Source: Planctomycetota bacterium (GTDB lineage Bacteria; Planctomycetota; Phycisphaerae; Tepidisphaerales; Tepidisphaeraceae). From it: a stretch of DNA of 64,000 nucleotides. The notes under the pieces are model-generated. The model worked only from the letters and a program-made list of their open reading frames with translations. It was not told where the DNA came from and searched no databases. A program made the translations under genes and the position numbers. Positions 41,271-50,189 of this stretch are shown piece by piece (within the stretch, counting starts at the first letter, position 1; each line of letters begins with the position of its first letter). Location of the stretch: positions 46,888 to 110,887 of the forward strand of contig JBCDCH010000004.1 in NCBI GenBank assembly GCA_039182125.1, written 5' to 3'.

Positions 41271-43496
41271 ATGCTTCACTTGCTCCGTAAACGTCGTTCG
41301 ATCGCCGCCGCTGCCGAGTCGGCACGCCCCGTGATGACCGAACCGCTAGAAGAACGTCGCTTGCTGGCCGCCCCCGAGGTCGGAGCGATTGGTGACTTTT
41401 CGCTGCCGGTGGGTCACGCGATCCAGGTACCGGTCAACGGCTTCGACGCCGACGGTGATCCGCTGACCTACTCGGTGACGAGTTCCACCAGCGCGCTGAT
41501 CCCGGCCTTCCGCAGTCAGGACAACACCTGGGTCGAGATGGACGTGGACGGCTTCGGCACGCTCGTGTTCCAGCTCTTCGACCAGGCGACCCCGCTGACG
41601 GTCCAAACCATGCGCGGCTACATCGAGTCGGGCCTGTACGACGGGCTCACCTTCCACCGGATCGTGGCCGACTTCGTCAACCAGGGCGGCGATCCGGCCG
41701 GCGACGGCACGGGCGGCGGGCAGTTCACCGACGTGGAGTTCACCGACGAGTTCCAGCCCGAGCTCATCTTCTCCGGCTCCGGTCAGCTCGCCATGGCCAA
41801 CCGCGGCTTCGACACCAACACCACCCAGTTCTTCATCACCACCGGCGAGACCCGCAGCCTCGACTACAACCACACGATCTGGGGCCAGCTCGTCCGCGGG
41901 TTCGACGTGAACGCCGCGATCAACGCGGCGCCGACCGCCGGTGGCACGCCGATCGACGACGTGATCATCTCCGACGTCCGCATCGTCGAGAACACGCAGG
42001 ACGCCGTGTTGCAGATTCGCTCCGACGGCACGCTCGGCTCCGGTACGCTCACCGTCACCGCCACCGACACCGAGGGCAACCAGACCTCCCGCACGGTCAC
42101 GGTCAACGTCGAGGAAGACCTCAACCAGTTCAACATCGAGAACGACCAGCCGCCGATCCTCGCGCCGCTCTCCGACTTCCGCTCGGCACCGGGCGAGACG
42201 ATCATCCTCGACATTCCCGCCTTCGACTTCGAAGGCGACGACTACGACATCGGTGCCCAGTTCGTTACGGCTTTCGATCCCAGCAACGTCCCCGGCAACA
42301 GCATCGATCAGATCAACAAGCAGATCAGCCTGACCCCGGCACCGGGATATATCGGGCCCATCGAGATCATCGTCGGTGTGAAGCAGACCGGCACCAGCTC
42401 GCGCGGCTCGTCGCAGGCAACGGGGTCGGGCTTCAACATCTTCGACAAGCAGACCATCACCATCGCCATCGGCGACGACGAGGTCAGCGCCACCGGCACG
42501 ACCGTCAACGCCGTGCCCGGCTCGGCCTTCAGCGGCGTGATCGGCACCTTCACCGACGCCGACCCGACCAGCGCCGCTTCCGACTTCACCGCCCTGATCC
42601 GCTGGGGTGATGCCGAAGCCGACGACGCGACCATCATCAAGCGCGGCGACGGCGTCTTCGAAGTCCGCGGCACCCACACCTACGACAACGCCTTTAGCGC
42701 CCCCGTCGAGTTCGAGGTCTTCTCCAACGACGGCGCGACCGCCAAGGCGCTCTCCACCATCAACGTCCGCGAAACCACCACCCGGACCGGCTCGTTCGTC
42801 CGCATCGACGGCACCGACGGCGACGATGCCATCGACCTCTCGATCGTCGGCCAGAACCTCCGCGTCGACGTCAACGGCAACGTCACGGACTTCCCCTCAG
42901 TCGAGATCGGCATCCTCGAAATCCGCGGCTATGACGGTGACGACACCATCACGCTCAACCCGGGCGTCCCCGCCGCCGCGATCGCGGGCGGGGCCGGCAA
43001 CGACAACGTTACCGGCGGCGACTTCAACGACGCTATCGACGGCGGTGAAGGGGCCGACTTCATCTTTGGTGGCGGCGGCAACGACGTGATCCAGGGTAAC
43101 GAAGGCTCCGACACGCTCAGCGGCGGTGCCGGCAAGAACACCCTCAACGGCAACGAGGGCCCCGACCGCGTCAACGGCTCGGGCGGCCGCGATCTGCTCT
43201 TCGGCGGTGCCGACGACGACCGGCTTTACGGTCGGGGCGGCGACGATACCCTCGACGGCGGCGGCGGCGTGGATCGACTCTTCGGCGATGAACTCGCTGG
43301 TCCGTTCGGCGACGATGTCCTCATCGGCGGCGGCTCCAACGACAAGCTCTACGGCCGCGGCGGCGACGATGTCTTCTTCGGCAATGCCGGACGCGACCTC
43401 CAATGGGGAGGCGATGGTCAGGACATCGCTTTCATCGACGATGATGATGTCACCGACGACCTCGACCTCTTCCGCGAGATCGAGAACATCGCCTGA
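41271..43496 (+). CDS. LEPR-XLL protein with cyclophilin-type PPIase domain and RTX repeats
   Basis: A 741-residue protein. LEERRLL is at residues 26-32 after a basic leader. A cadherin-like strand pair (HAIQVPVNGFDADGDPLTYSV) leads into a cyclophilin domain (about 86-243: GTLVFQLFDQATPLTVQTM, GLTFHRIVADFVNQGGDP, QLAMANRGFDTNTTQFFITTG). It keeps the family FHR and QGGD motifs, so peptidyl-prolyl isomerase activity is plausible. Ig-like regions follow, then the pre-RTX module and RTX repeats (about 560-725) ending LFREIENIA. An exported foldase on a Ca-binding scaffold is inferred. A GCCCACG-type terminator follows. Confidence 0.9.
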   Translation: MLHLLRKRRSIAAAAESARPVMTEPLEERRLLAAPEVGAIGDFSLPVGHAIQVPVNGFDADGDPLTYSVTSSTSALIPAFRSQDNTWVEMDVDGFGTLVFQLFDQATPLTVQTMRGYIESGLYDGLTFHRIVADFVNQGGDPAGDGTGGGQFTDVEFTDEFQPELIFSGSGQLAMANRGFDTNTTQFFITTGETRSLDYNHTIWGQLVRGFDVNAAINAAPTAGGTPIDDVIISDVRIVENTQDAVLQIRSDGTLGSGTLTVTATDTEGNQTSRTVTVNVEEDLNQFNIENDQPPILAPLSDFRSAPGETIILDIPAFDFEGDDYDIGAQFVTAFDPSNVPGNSIDQINKQISLTPAPGYIGPIEIIVGVKQTGTSSRGSSQATGSGFNIFDKQTITIAIGDDEVSATGTTVNAVPGSAFSGVIGTFTDADPTSAASDFTALIRWGDAEADDATIIKRGDGVFEVRGTHTYDNAFSAPVEFEVFSNDGATAKALSTINVRETTTRTGSFVRIDGTDGDDAIDLSIVGQNLRVDVNGNVTDFPSVEIGILEIRGYDGDDTITLNPGVPAAAIAGGAGNDNVTGGDFNDAIDGGEGADFIFGGGGNDVIQGNEGSDTLSGGAGKNTLNGNEGPDRVNGSGGRDLLFGGADDDRLYGRGGDDTLDGGGGVDRLFGDELAGPFGDDVLIGGGSNDKLYGRGGDDVFFGNAGRDLQWGGDGQDIAFIDDDDVTDDLDLFREIENIA

Positions 43497-43521
43497 CACC
43501 GATCGCATCTTCCAAGCACGG

Positions 43522-43550
43522 AGCCCACGTCATCATCGGCGTGGGCTTTC
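43522..43550 (+). terminator. hairpin terminator after the cyclophilin-RTX gene
   Basis: AGCCCACG (43522-43529) pairs with CGTGGGCT (43540-43547), and TTTC with further T residues follows. It begins 25 nt after the stop. The stem core is the same as in the terminators at 5.2 and 58.25 kb. Confidence 0.65.
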
Positions 43551-43713
43551 CTTTGGGTGAAGCGTCCCCGAACCGGCGGACGCGGACATGACCTCGTCGA
43601 CGTGGGGACCGATAAAGAATTGGGCCATTCTCGACGATGAAGACGGCTCGGCGATGATTACCGGAATCGAAAGCACCCGATGGCACCGACCACGCTTCGG
43701 TACCATGGGACAC

Positions 43714-44994
43714 ATGCTCGTCGAACCCCTGCCGCGCCGGTTGCTGCTCTCCGCGACGCCCGAACTCGTCACCGTCAAAGCCGACATCACCAGCGCGACC
43801 GGCAACTACGTCGGCGTGCTCGACGGCGAGAGCTACTCCGCCACGATCCCGACGCAGTTGCTCGAGGACGACGTGTTCGATCTCGTCGACGACAACGGTG
43901 GGATGCGCATCGCGGACGCGCTGCCGTCCAACGACGCGGGCTATTACTTCGATCAGGTCGGCAACATCCTCGGCACCGACGCCATCCGTCGGCTCGAAGA
44001 CGCGATCGACGACGAACTCGGCGACCTCACCGACGACATCCCGTTCTTCGATTACGACTTCGACGATCTGCTCGGCGACATCGACATCGACTACACCAAG
44101 TTCAGCGACACCAGTGCACGTCTCACCCTCGGTTTCGATACGCCGTTCGACTTGTTCAGCGCGGACGTGACGATCGACTACAACCTCACCTCGCCGACGA
44201 CGGGCACGGTGTTTCTCGAATCGGACGCGGTAAGCGACCGGCTGTTCGCGAACTTCGAAGTGCTGGGCTTGGCCAACCTGCCCGCCGACGGCGCGGCCGA
44301 ACTCGTCGGCACCACGCTCTTCGTCAACGGCAGCGCCGACAGCGACACGCTCGACATCTCGGCCAACGGCGAAGCCGTCTTCGTCCAACTCAACGGGCAA
44401 CCGATCGGGTCGTTCGACCGTCTCGGTATTAACGTCCTCGAGATCAGCGGCGGCGATGGCGACGACACGATCACCCTCGGTGACGCGGTTCCGGCCAGCA
44501 TCATCAACGGCAAGGCCGGCCACGATGTCATCAACGCCGGCGCCGGCAACGACCAGATCTTCGGCGGCTCGGGCAACGACTACATCTTCGGCAACGACGG
44601 CAACGACATCATCTTCGGCGAGGCCGGGCGCGACACCCTCACCGGCGGCGCGGGCAAGAACGTTCTCTTCGGCGGAAGCGACGCCGACCGGCTCAACGGC
44701 TCGGGCGGCCGCGATGCCCTCTTCGGCCAGGAAGACGGCGACCGCCTCTACGGCAACGGCGGCAACGACACCCTCGACGGCGGCGGCGGTGTCGACCGTC
44801 TCTTCGCCGGCAGCGGCGACGACCTGCTCATCGGCGGCGGCTCCAACGACAAGCTCTACGCCCAAGCCGGCAACGACACCCTCATCGGCAACGCCGGCCG
44901 TGACCTCATGAACGGCGGCCCCGGCGACGACACAGCCTTCCTCGACGACGAGAACGATCCGAGCCTGATCGACGAAGTCGAGAATATTCTGTGA
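43714..44994 (+). CDS. LEPR-XLL-like protein with RTX repeats
   Basis: A 426-residue protein starting MLVEPLPRRLLLSA, a variant of the N-terminal motif at residues 6-12. An uncharacterised acidic domain (about 15-190) precedes the shared pre-RTX module (LFVNGSADSDTLDISANGEAVFVQLNGQP) and RTX repeats (about 265-405), ending SLIDEVENIL. I chose the ATG at 43714 because TACCAT ends 7 nt before it; ATGs at 43705 and 43588 are in frame but add residues unlike the relatives. The next RTX gene follows after 33 nt. Confidence 0.82.
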   Translation: MLVEPLPRRLLLSATPELVTVKADITSATGNYVGVLDGESYSATIPTQLLEDDVFDLVDDNGGMRIADALPSNDAGYYFDQVGNILGTDAIRRLEDAIDDELGDLTDDIPFFDYDFDDLLGDIDIDYTKFSDTSARLTLGFDTPFDLFSADVTIDYNLTSPTTGTVFLESDAVSDRLFANFEVLGLANLPADGAAELVGTTLFVNGSADSDTLDISANGEAVFVQLNGQPIGSFDRLGINVLEISGGDGDDTITLGDAVPASIINGKAGHDVINAGAGNDQIFGGSGNDYIFGNDGNDIIFGEAGRDTLTGGAGKNVLFGGSDADRLNGSGGRDALFGQEDGDRLYGNGGNDTLDGGGGVDRLFAGSGDDLLIGGGSNDKLYAQAGNDTLIGNAGRDLMNGGPGDDTAFLDDENDPSLIDEVENIL

Positions 44995-45027
44995 CACGCG
45001 GGTCCGGTTTTCGGTATGCTCGGGCTG

Positions 45028-46617
45028 ATGAGTTCTCCGAACGTTGAATCGCTCGAAGGCCGGCGGTTGTTAGCTGCGGACACGCCGTTGATGGATGATG
45101 TCACGATCACCACCACCATCACCGACGCCACCCCAGAGTACGCGCATTTCATCGGGCTGCAGGACGTCGACACGCTCGGCTCACCTCTCAATCGGCGCTT
45201 GTACGCCGTCCATGATGGCTTCGTGGTGATGAGCCAGCAGGGGTATCTGGATGTAGACGCGCTGCGTGTCCCGGGCTCGAACCGCTCGATGGGGTATCAG
45301 GTCCTGTGGGAGCAACGCGAAGCTGCGCTTCACGGGGACCTGTCGCCAATCGAGCGGGCGGGCGGGGTGGAGGCTTTTGCAGCGCTCACCGACGAGCAGC
45401 TGCTGGTCGCGGCGAAGAACATGTCGATGTACTACCGCGCCGCCGACACCGGCGGGCAGCTCGCAACGTACTTCATCGGTGGAGACGAGCTGCAAGTCAT
45501 TCAGACGATGCGCATGACGAGCACGGCCTCGGCCGAGCTCACCATCGCGGAGTACGGCCGAACAACCAACTACGAGCAAAACGTCATTCTCAGCGCCGAC
45601 GTGACCTTCAGCGGCGACATCCGGCCCGACGATGCGACGCTCTCCCTGCGCGGCTCGACCCTGTGGATCACCGGCACGCCCGGCGACGACGTGATCGGCA
45701 TCTCACGCAAGGGGTCGCGCGTTCACGTCAACTTCAATGGCAAAGTCATCAAGTATCCGGCCGAAAAGATCGGGCTGTTCCAGGTCCATGGATTGGCCGG
45801 TGATGATTACATCGAGGTCGGCGGTCGGTTGCCCGCGGCCGCACTTGCCGGGGGTAGCGGCAACGACACGCTCCTGGGCGGTGACGGCAACGACGAACTC
45901 TCCGGCCAAAGCGAACGCGATCAGCTCTTTGGCCGAGGCGGACGCGATGTGCTCGTCGGCGGCGATGACAATGACCTGCTCGACGGCGGCGCCAACCCCG
46001 ACCGGCTCTACGCCACCGAGACCGATCCGGCCTACATGACCCTCAAACCTGACCTGTATCCCAGCGGCAGCTTGGACAAGACGATCTTCTGGGATGGCCA
46101 CGACACCTTACGTGGCGGCGGAGGCAGCGACTTTCTCCGGGGCGGCACCGCACCCGACAGCCTCGAGGGCGGCCCCGGGAACGACCAGATCTGGACCAAC
46201 GGCGCAGGCTATGCGTACCCGACCCACGGCGTCGCGCTCGACTTCGAACACGATCTGGTCAGCGGCGGATCGGGCAATGACAGCATCCAGGTCGATTCCA
46301 ACAGCCGAACGATCGTCCCAAACAGCGGCGGCGCTCGGGTCGATGCCGGCGACGGCGACGATCGCATCAGCTCCACAACCAGATACGCCACCCTACGCGG
46401 CGGCGCGGGTGACGATTACATCGAAGGAACGAGTTTCAATCTGCTGATCGGGAACGCTGGGGACGACGTTCTCTATTCCTATGAGTCGCAAGGCTCATAT
46501 GACGATACTTCCGTCGACGGTGGTTCAGGCTTTGACCTTTGGCGATCAGCGACCGTTTACAATGACGCTTTCGTCGCCAGCCGGGACGTCGAGCGTTTCG
46601 AGTGGGTTGACGATTGA
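45028..46617 (+). CDS. LEPR-XLL protein with irregular RTX repeats
   Basis: A 529-residue protein; LEGRRLL is at residues 9-15. The N-terminal domain (about 20-185) is unrecognised and contains LLVAAKNMSMYYRAADTGGQLATYFIGGDELQVIQTM. The pre-RTX module follows (LWITGTPGDDVIGISRKGSRVHVNFNGKV), then RTX repeats that are interrupted by non-repeat insertions (for example around TETDPAYMTLKPDLYPSG). It ends VERFEWVDD, diverged from its neighbours. TATGCT ends 7 nt before the ATG at 45028, which is why I prefer it to 45016. It is convergent with cheB. Confidence 0.83.
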   Translation: MSSPNVESLEGRRLLAADTPLMDDVTITTTITDATPEYAHFIGLQDVDTLGSPLNRRLYAVHDGFVVMSQQGYLDVDALRVPGSNRSMGYQVLWEQREAALHGDLSPIERAGGVEAFAALTDEQLLVAAKNMSMYYRAADTGGQLATYFIGGDELQVIQTMRMTSTASAELTIAEYGRTTNYEQNVILSADVTFSGDIRPDDATLSLRGSTLWITGTPGDDVIGISRKGSRVHVNFNGKVIKYPAEKIGLFQVHGLAGDDYIEVGGRLPAAALAGGSGNDTLLGGDGNDELSGQSERDQLFGRGGRDVLVGGDDNDLLDGGANPDRLYATETDPAYMTLKPDLYPSGSLDKTIFWDGHDTLRGGGGSDFLRGGTAPDSLEGGPGNDQIWTNGAGYAYPTHGVALDFEHDLVSGGSGNDSIQVDSNSRTIVPNSGGARVDAGDGDDRISSTTRYATLRGGAGDDYIEGTSFNLLIGNAGDDVLYSYESQGSYDDTSVDGGSGFDLWRSATVYNDAFVASRDVERFEWVDD

Positions 46618-46623
46618 GCGGCC

Positions 46624-47655
46624 TCACGCTGCGGCGCGTTGGGAAGCGAGGCGCAGCAGTTCCTCGGCGACGCGTTCGATCGGGACCTGTTTTTCGGCTG
46701 CGCCGTTCTTCACGCATTCGCCGGGCATGCCCCAGACGACGCTGGTCTTTTCGTCCTGCACGAGGGTGGCGGCACCGGCGTTCTTCATGGTGAGCAGCCC
46801 GGCCGCGCCGTCGGCGCCCATGCCGGTCAACACCGCGCCGATCGCATTGGCACCAGCGTACTTGCCGACGCTGCGGAACAGGCGATCGACGGCCGGCTTC
46901 TGGTGGTGCTCTTCGGGGCCATCGACGAGGGTGACGTGGTAACGCGCACCGCTGCGGCGCAGTTCCATGTGGCAGCCCCCCGGCGCGATGAGCACGCGGC
47001 CCGGCGCGACGCTGTCGCCGTCGGCCGCTTCCTTGAGTTCGACGGCACACTGTTGGTTGAGCCGGTCGGCGAAGCTGCGCGTGAACGCCGGCGGCATGTG
47101 TTGGACGATCACGGTGCCCGGCGCGGTCGCGGGGAAACGGCGCAGCACCTCGGTGAGCGCCCCGACGCCACCGGTACTCGCACCGATGGCGAGCACCTTG
47201 TCGGTCGTCTCGGCCATCGCCAATCGCTCAACGCCGGTCACACTCGTTTCACGCTTGCGCACGGCAATCTTCGACGCCCGCTTGACGACGGTCGCGAGCT
47301 CCCGGCTCAGGTCGCCGACGCTGAAACTGCCGTCGGGCTTGGCGACGACCTCGACCGCGCCGGCCTCAAGTGCCGCGACGGCCGACCGACTGCTGCGCGT
47401 TGTCAGCGAGCTGAGCACGACAACGGGCAAGGGATGGCTGCGCATGAGATGACGCAGAAACGTGATCCCGTCCATCCGCGGCATCTCGACGTCGAGCGTC
47501 AACACGTCCGGCTTGTGGTTGGCGATCTGCTGGCGGGCGACGTACGGATCAGGCGCGGCGCCAACAACTTCGATCTCAGGATCGGCCGAAAGCGCACGCG
47601 TCAGAATCTGCCGTACGACCGCGGAGTCGTCGACGATAAGTACACGAATGGGCAT
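46624..47655 (-). CDS. cheB: chemotaxis response regulator protein-glutamate methylesterase CheB
   Basis: A 343-residue two-domain protein: receiver domain (phospho-acceptor Asp55 in VLTLDVEMPRMDG) and methylesterase domain with the catalytic Ser in IGASTGG, His in QHMPPAFTRSFADRLN and Asp in TGMGADGA. It demethylates or deamidates chemoreceptors in adaptation and opposes CheR. It is the last gene of the minus-strand chemotaxis operon, 6 nt after cheX; a GGAG lies before the ATG. Confidence 0.97.
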   Translation of the reverse strand: MPIRVLIVDDSAVVRQILTRALSADPEIEVVGAAPDPYVARQQIANHKPDVLTLDVEMPRMDGITFLRHLMRSHPLPVVVLSSLTTRSSRSAVAALEAGAVEVVAKPDGSFSVGDLSRELATVVKRASKIAVRKRETSVTGVERLAMAETTDKVLAIGASTGGVGALTEVLRRFPATAPGTVIVQHMPPAFTRSFADRLNQQCAVELKEAADGDSVAPGRVLIAPGGCHMELRRSGARYHVTLVDGPEEHHQKPAVDRLFRSVGKYAGANAIGAVLTGMGADGAAGLLTMKNAGAATLVQDEKTSVVWGMPGECVKNGAAEKQVPIERVAEELLRLASQRAAA

Positions 47656-47661
47656 GGCGGT

Positions 47662-48144
47662 TTACTCCACAATCACGCGGACGACCACGGGCTCGCCCTC
47701 GCTGATGAGACTCACGGTACCTTCGGCGAAGAGGGCTTCCTGCCAATCTTCCTCGCCGATCGTCTCGTAGGACGGCGGCGTGAGTGTGAACGTCTCGTCC
47801 GGATCATCGCTGAGCAGTGGCGTGAACGCACCGACCGCGACGTTGATCAGTTCCTTCGCGCAGTCGTTGATCGCCTCGTCGTCGAGGTCGATCGGATCGC
47901 AGCCCAGCACGTTGGCGGTGAGCAGTGCCGCGAAGGTCCGGCTCGCGTTCATCTCGAAGATACCGGCAAGATCGGTGTGGATCGACGCGCGGAAGTGCAT
48001 GCGAATGCGGACGGCTTCGTCGGGCACGGCTGGCACTTCTTCGGCCAGATCGGCGAACATGAAGCCCATCGTGTCGAGGGCATCGGCAAACGCCTGCACG
48101 ATCGAATCGTGCTGCGCGTCGAGGATAGCGGTGGCTGTGGACAT
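47662..48144 (-). CDS. cheX: CheX-like chemotaxis phosphatase domain protein
   Basis: A 160-residue protein with the CheC/CheX/FliY-type fold. The phosphatase helix is seen as DDEAINDCAKELINVAVGAF, matching the E-x-x-N pattern (Glu and Asn) that hydrolyses CheY-P. CheX-like proteins shorten the signal. It lies between cheY and cheB with a strong Shine-Dalgarno site (GGGAG) before the ATG. A non-catalytic relative is possible, but the E-L-x-N residues are there. Confidence 0.8.
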   Translation of the reverse strand: MSTATAILDAQHDSIVQAFADALDTMGFMFADLAEEVPAVPDEAVRIRMHFRASIHTDLAGIFEMNASRTFAALLTANVLGCDPIDLDDEAINDCAKELINVAVGAFTPLLSDDPDETFTLTPPSYETIGEEDWQEALFAEGTVSLISEGEPVVVRVIVE

Positions 48145-48159
48145 GGTTTCTCCCTGGGA

Positions 48160-48588
48160 TTACGCGGCTTCAGCCTGGGGGCTGTAGCCCAACGCGGCTT
48201 CGGCGACGTCGCGGATCTGTTCCGGCGTGAACGGCTTCATCACGTACCCCGCCACGCCCTTGCCGAGCATCTCGTCGATGCGCGCCTCGGTCGCTTCGGA
48301 GCTGACGACGATCACTTTCGCGCCGCCGGCAATGGTCGGTTCGTCGTGCAGTTTCTCGGCGACCTCCATGCCGGTCATTTCCGGCATGTGCAGGTCGAGC
48401 AACAACAGATCGAACGGCTTGCCCGACTCGGTCGCACGCTGAACGGTTTCAAAGGCTTCACGGCCGTTGGTCGCCTGCTCGACACGGTCGAGATCAAACC
48501 CGGCCATGCCGAGCGTGCGCCGGATGACGGCCCGCATCGTCGCGGAGTCGTCGGTGATCAGAATGTGGGGTGCGGAAGGATTGCTCAT
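48160..48588 (-). CDS. cheY: chemotaxis response regulator CheY
   Basis: A 142-residue single receiver domain: acidic pair Asp13-Asp14, phosphorylation site Asp65 in LLLLDLHMPEM, Ser in VIVVSSEAT and Lys in GYVMKPFT. CheA phosphorylates it to control the motor, or another output. The gene lies between cheD and cheX. Flagellar genes are not seen in this window, so the output is not certain. Confidence 0.95.
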   Translation of the reverse strand: MSNPSAPHILITDDSATMRAVIRRTLGMAGFDLDRVEQATNGREAFETVQRATESGKPFDLLLLDLHMPEMTGMEVAEKLHDEPTIAGGAKVIVVSSEATEARIDEMLGKGVAGYVMKPFTPEQIRDVAEAALGYSPQAEAA

Positions 48589-48617
48589 GGGATTGCTCGC
48601 TTGAGGGCGAAGGAGGA

Positions 48618-49220
48618 TCAGACGCCGATCCGCATCGGCGATGACGCCGCGGTGGTCGACGCCGCGGAAGATGATTTGGAGAGGTTGAGGCGCGGACGGT
48701 TGGAAGCCAGCCCCCCGGCAACGCGGGGCCTGGATGGCGTGGCGGACTGGGCCACGGTGTCGGCCTTGCGTTTGAGCATGACCCGCCCGTCAGCGACGTT
48801 GACGTACATCGTGCGGGGAACGTTGCCGCCGCACTCCTCGGTGTCGACCATCAGGCCGTGCTTCCAGAGCGCTTTACGAATGGCGGTGTGATTGCGTTTG
48901 CCGATGTCGAACGTTTCGCTGCCCGCGAGCATTTTCGCCCCACCGGCGATCTTCACACGCAAGCGCCGCTTCTCGGCACCGTGCTCGATCATCGACGCGA
49001 TGAGTGCGTCGAGCCCGGTATCTGCAAACATCGCCGGCTGGCGGACGGCACGGTCCTCGTCCATCCGACTTTCGGGCAACTGAAAATGCAAAAGCCCGGC
49101 CACCTGTGCCTGCGGGTCGGCGATCGCGACACCGATGCACGAGCCGAGCGAGTAGGTGACTAGAACGTCGCCGGGGTTCTTGCTGACCTTGAAGTCGGAG
49201 ATGTTGATCGTCAGTTGCAT
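48618..49220 (-). CDS. cheD: chemoreceptor glutamine deamidase CheD
   Basis: A 200-residue protein with the catalytic Cys28 in YSLGSCIGVAI, His45 in AGLLHFQLP and Thr22 in LVTYS, in the spacing known for CheD. KIAGGAKML and the GKRNHTAIRKAL region complete the family pattern. CheD deamidates receptor glutamines and can interact with CheC/CheX-type phosphatases. A 40-residue Ser/Arg-rich tail is beyond the normal family length. The gene follows cheR. Confidence 0.95.
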   Translation of the reverse strand: MQLTINISDFKVSKNPGDVLVTYSLGSCIGVAIADPQAQVAGLLHFQLPESRMDEDRAVRQPAMFADTGLDALIASMIEHGAEKRRLRVKIAGGAKMLAGSETFDIGKRNHTAIRKALWKHGLMVDTEECGGNVPRTMYVNVADGRVMLKRKADTVAQSATPSRPRVAGGLASNRPRLNLSKSSSAASTTAASSPMRIGV

Positions 49221-49262
49221 GGAGTGACCGTTCGAGCAAAAGAGCTACGCCGATGCCCGCCC

Positions 49263-50114
49263 TTACTTCTTGTAGATCGTCGCCTGGGTGTACTTGAATG
49301 AATGAGAAATGCCGGTGAGCGACTCGCTGTGGCCGGTAAACAGGACGCCGCCGGGGGCAAGTACCTCGTGGTATCGGTTCACTAGCGTCTCCTGCGTCGG
49401 TTTGTCGAAGTAGATCATGACGTTTCGACAAAAGATGAAGTCGAACGGGCCGCGAAACGGCCAGGGCTCCATCAGGTTCAGGTGCCGGAACTTGATCAAT
49501 TCTCGGACGTGCGGCTTCATCGCGACGGCGGCGTCGCCGTTGGGCATTTGGCGCGGGTCGGTGTGCCGGGCAAGCATTGGCTTGGGCACGTTTTTGACGC
49601 GCTCGGCCGGGTACACGCCGGCTTGTGCTTTCGACAGCACGCGGGTGCTCAGGTCACTTGCCAGGAGTTTCACGTCCCAACCGCCGCAGTCGCTGCCGTC
49701 ATTGCCGAGCGCCTCCAGCAGCGTGATGGCAAGCGTGTATGGCTCCTCGCCGCTGCTACACCCGGCCGACCAACCACGGATCGACTTGCTGCCGGCCGCC
49801 TTCTTCCGGCGCATCACCTCCGACAGATGCGTCTTGACCAGATAGTCGAAGTGCGAGCTCTCCCGGAAGAAGCTCGTGAGGTTGGTGCTCAGGGAGTCGA
49901 TGAACTTCTGGAACTCCGGGGCACCCGGATTGGCTTCGAGGTCGGCCAGATACGTTTTGAAGTCCGCGATCCCCGTCTCCTGAAGCCGCCGCGTCAAGCG
50001 GGCTCGCACCAGGTCGCGCTTGCCATCATGGAGGTTGATCCGACAGTGCTTGTAAACGATGTCGGCCACACGCTTGAACTGCGCGTCAGTGAGATTGTCG
50101 TCGAGGGCGGGCAT
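49263..50114 (-). CDS. cheR: chemotaxis protein methyltransferase CheR
   Basis: A 283-residue protein with an N-terminal helical domain (FKRVADIVYKHCRINLHDGKRDLVRARLTRRLQ) and the SAM-dependent methyltransferase domain (IRGWSAGCSSGEEPYTLAI, LLASDLSTRVLSKAQAGVY, FDFIFCRNVMIYFD). It methylates receptor glutamates. The ATG at 50114 fits the family start (MPALDDNLTDAQFKRVADIV); an upstream in-frame ATG at 50162 adds non-conserved residues. It lies 75 nt after the mcp gene. Confidence 0.97.
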   Translation of the reverse strand: MPALDDNLTDAQFKRVADIVYKHCRINLHDGKRDLVRARLTRRLQETGIADFKTYLADLEANPGAPEFQKFIDSLSTNLTSFFRESSHFDYLVKTHLSEVMRRKKAAGSKSIRGWSAGCSSGEEPYTLAITLLEALGNDGSDCGGWDVKLLASDLSTRVLSKAQAGVYPAERVKNVPKPMLARHTDPRQMPNGDAAVAMKPHVRELIKFRHLNLMEPWPFRGPFDFIFCRNVMIYFDKPTQETLVNRYHEVLAPGGVLFTGHSESLTGISHSFKYTQATIYKK

Positions 50115-50189
50115 GGGTGTGAGACCGGGCAAGAAGAACGCAGCGCGGCGGTCATGCCGCACTACGTTGGATCGTCGGAAGACGTGGAA

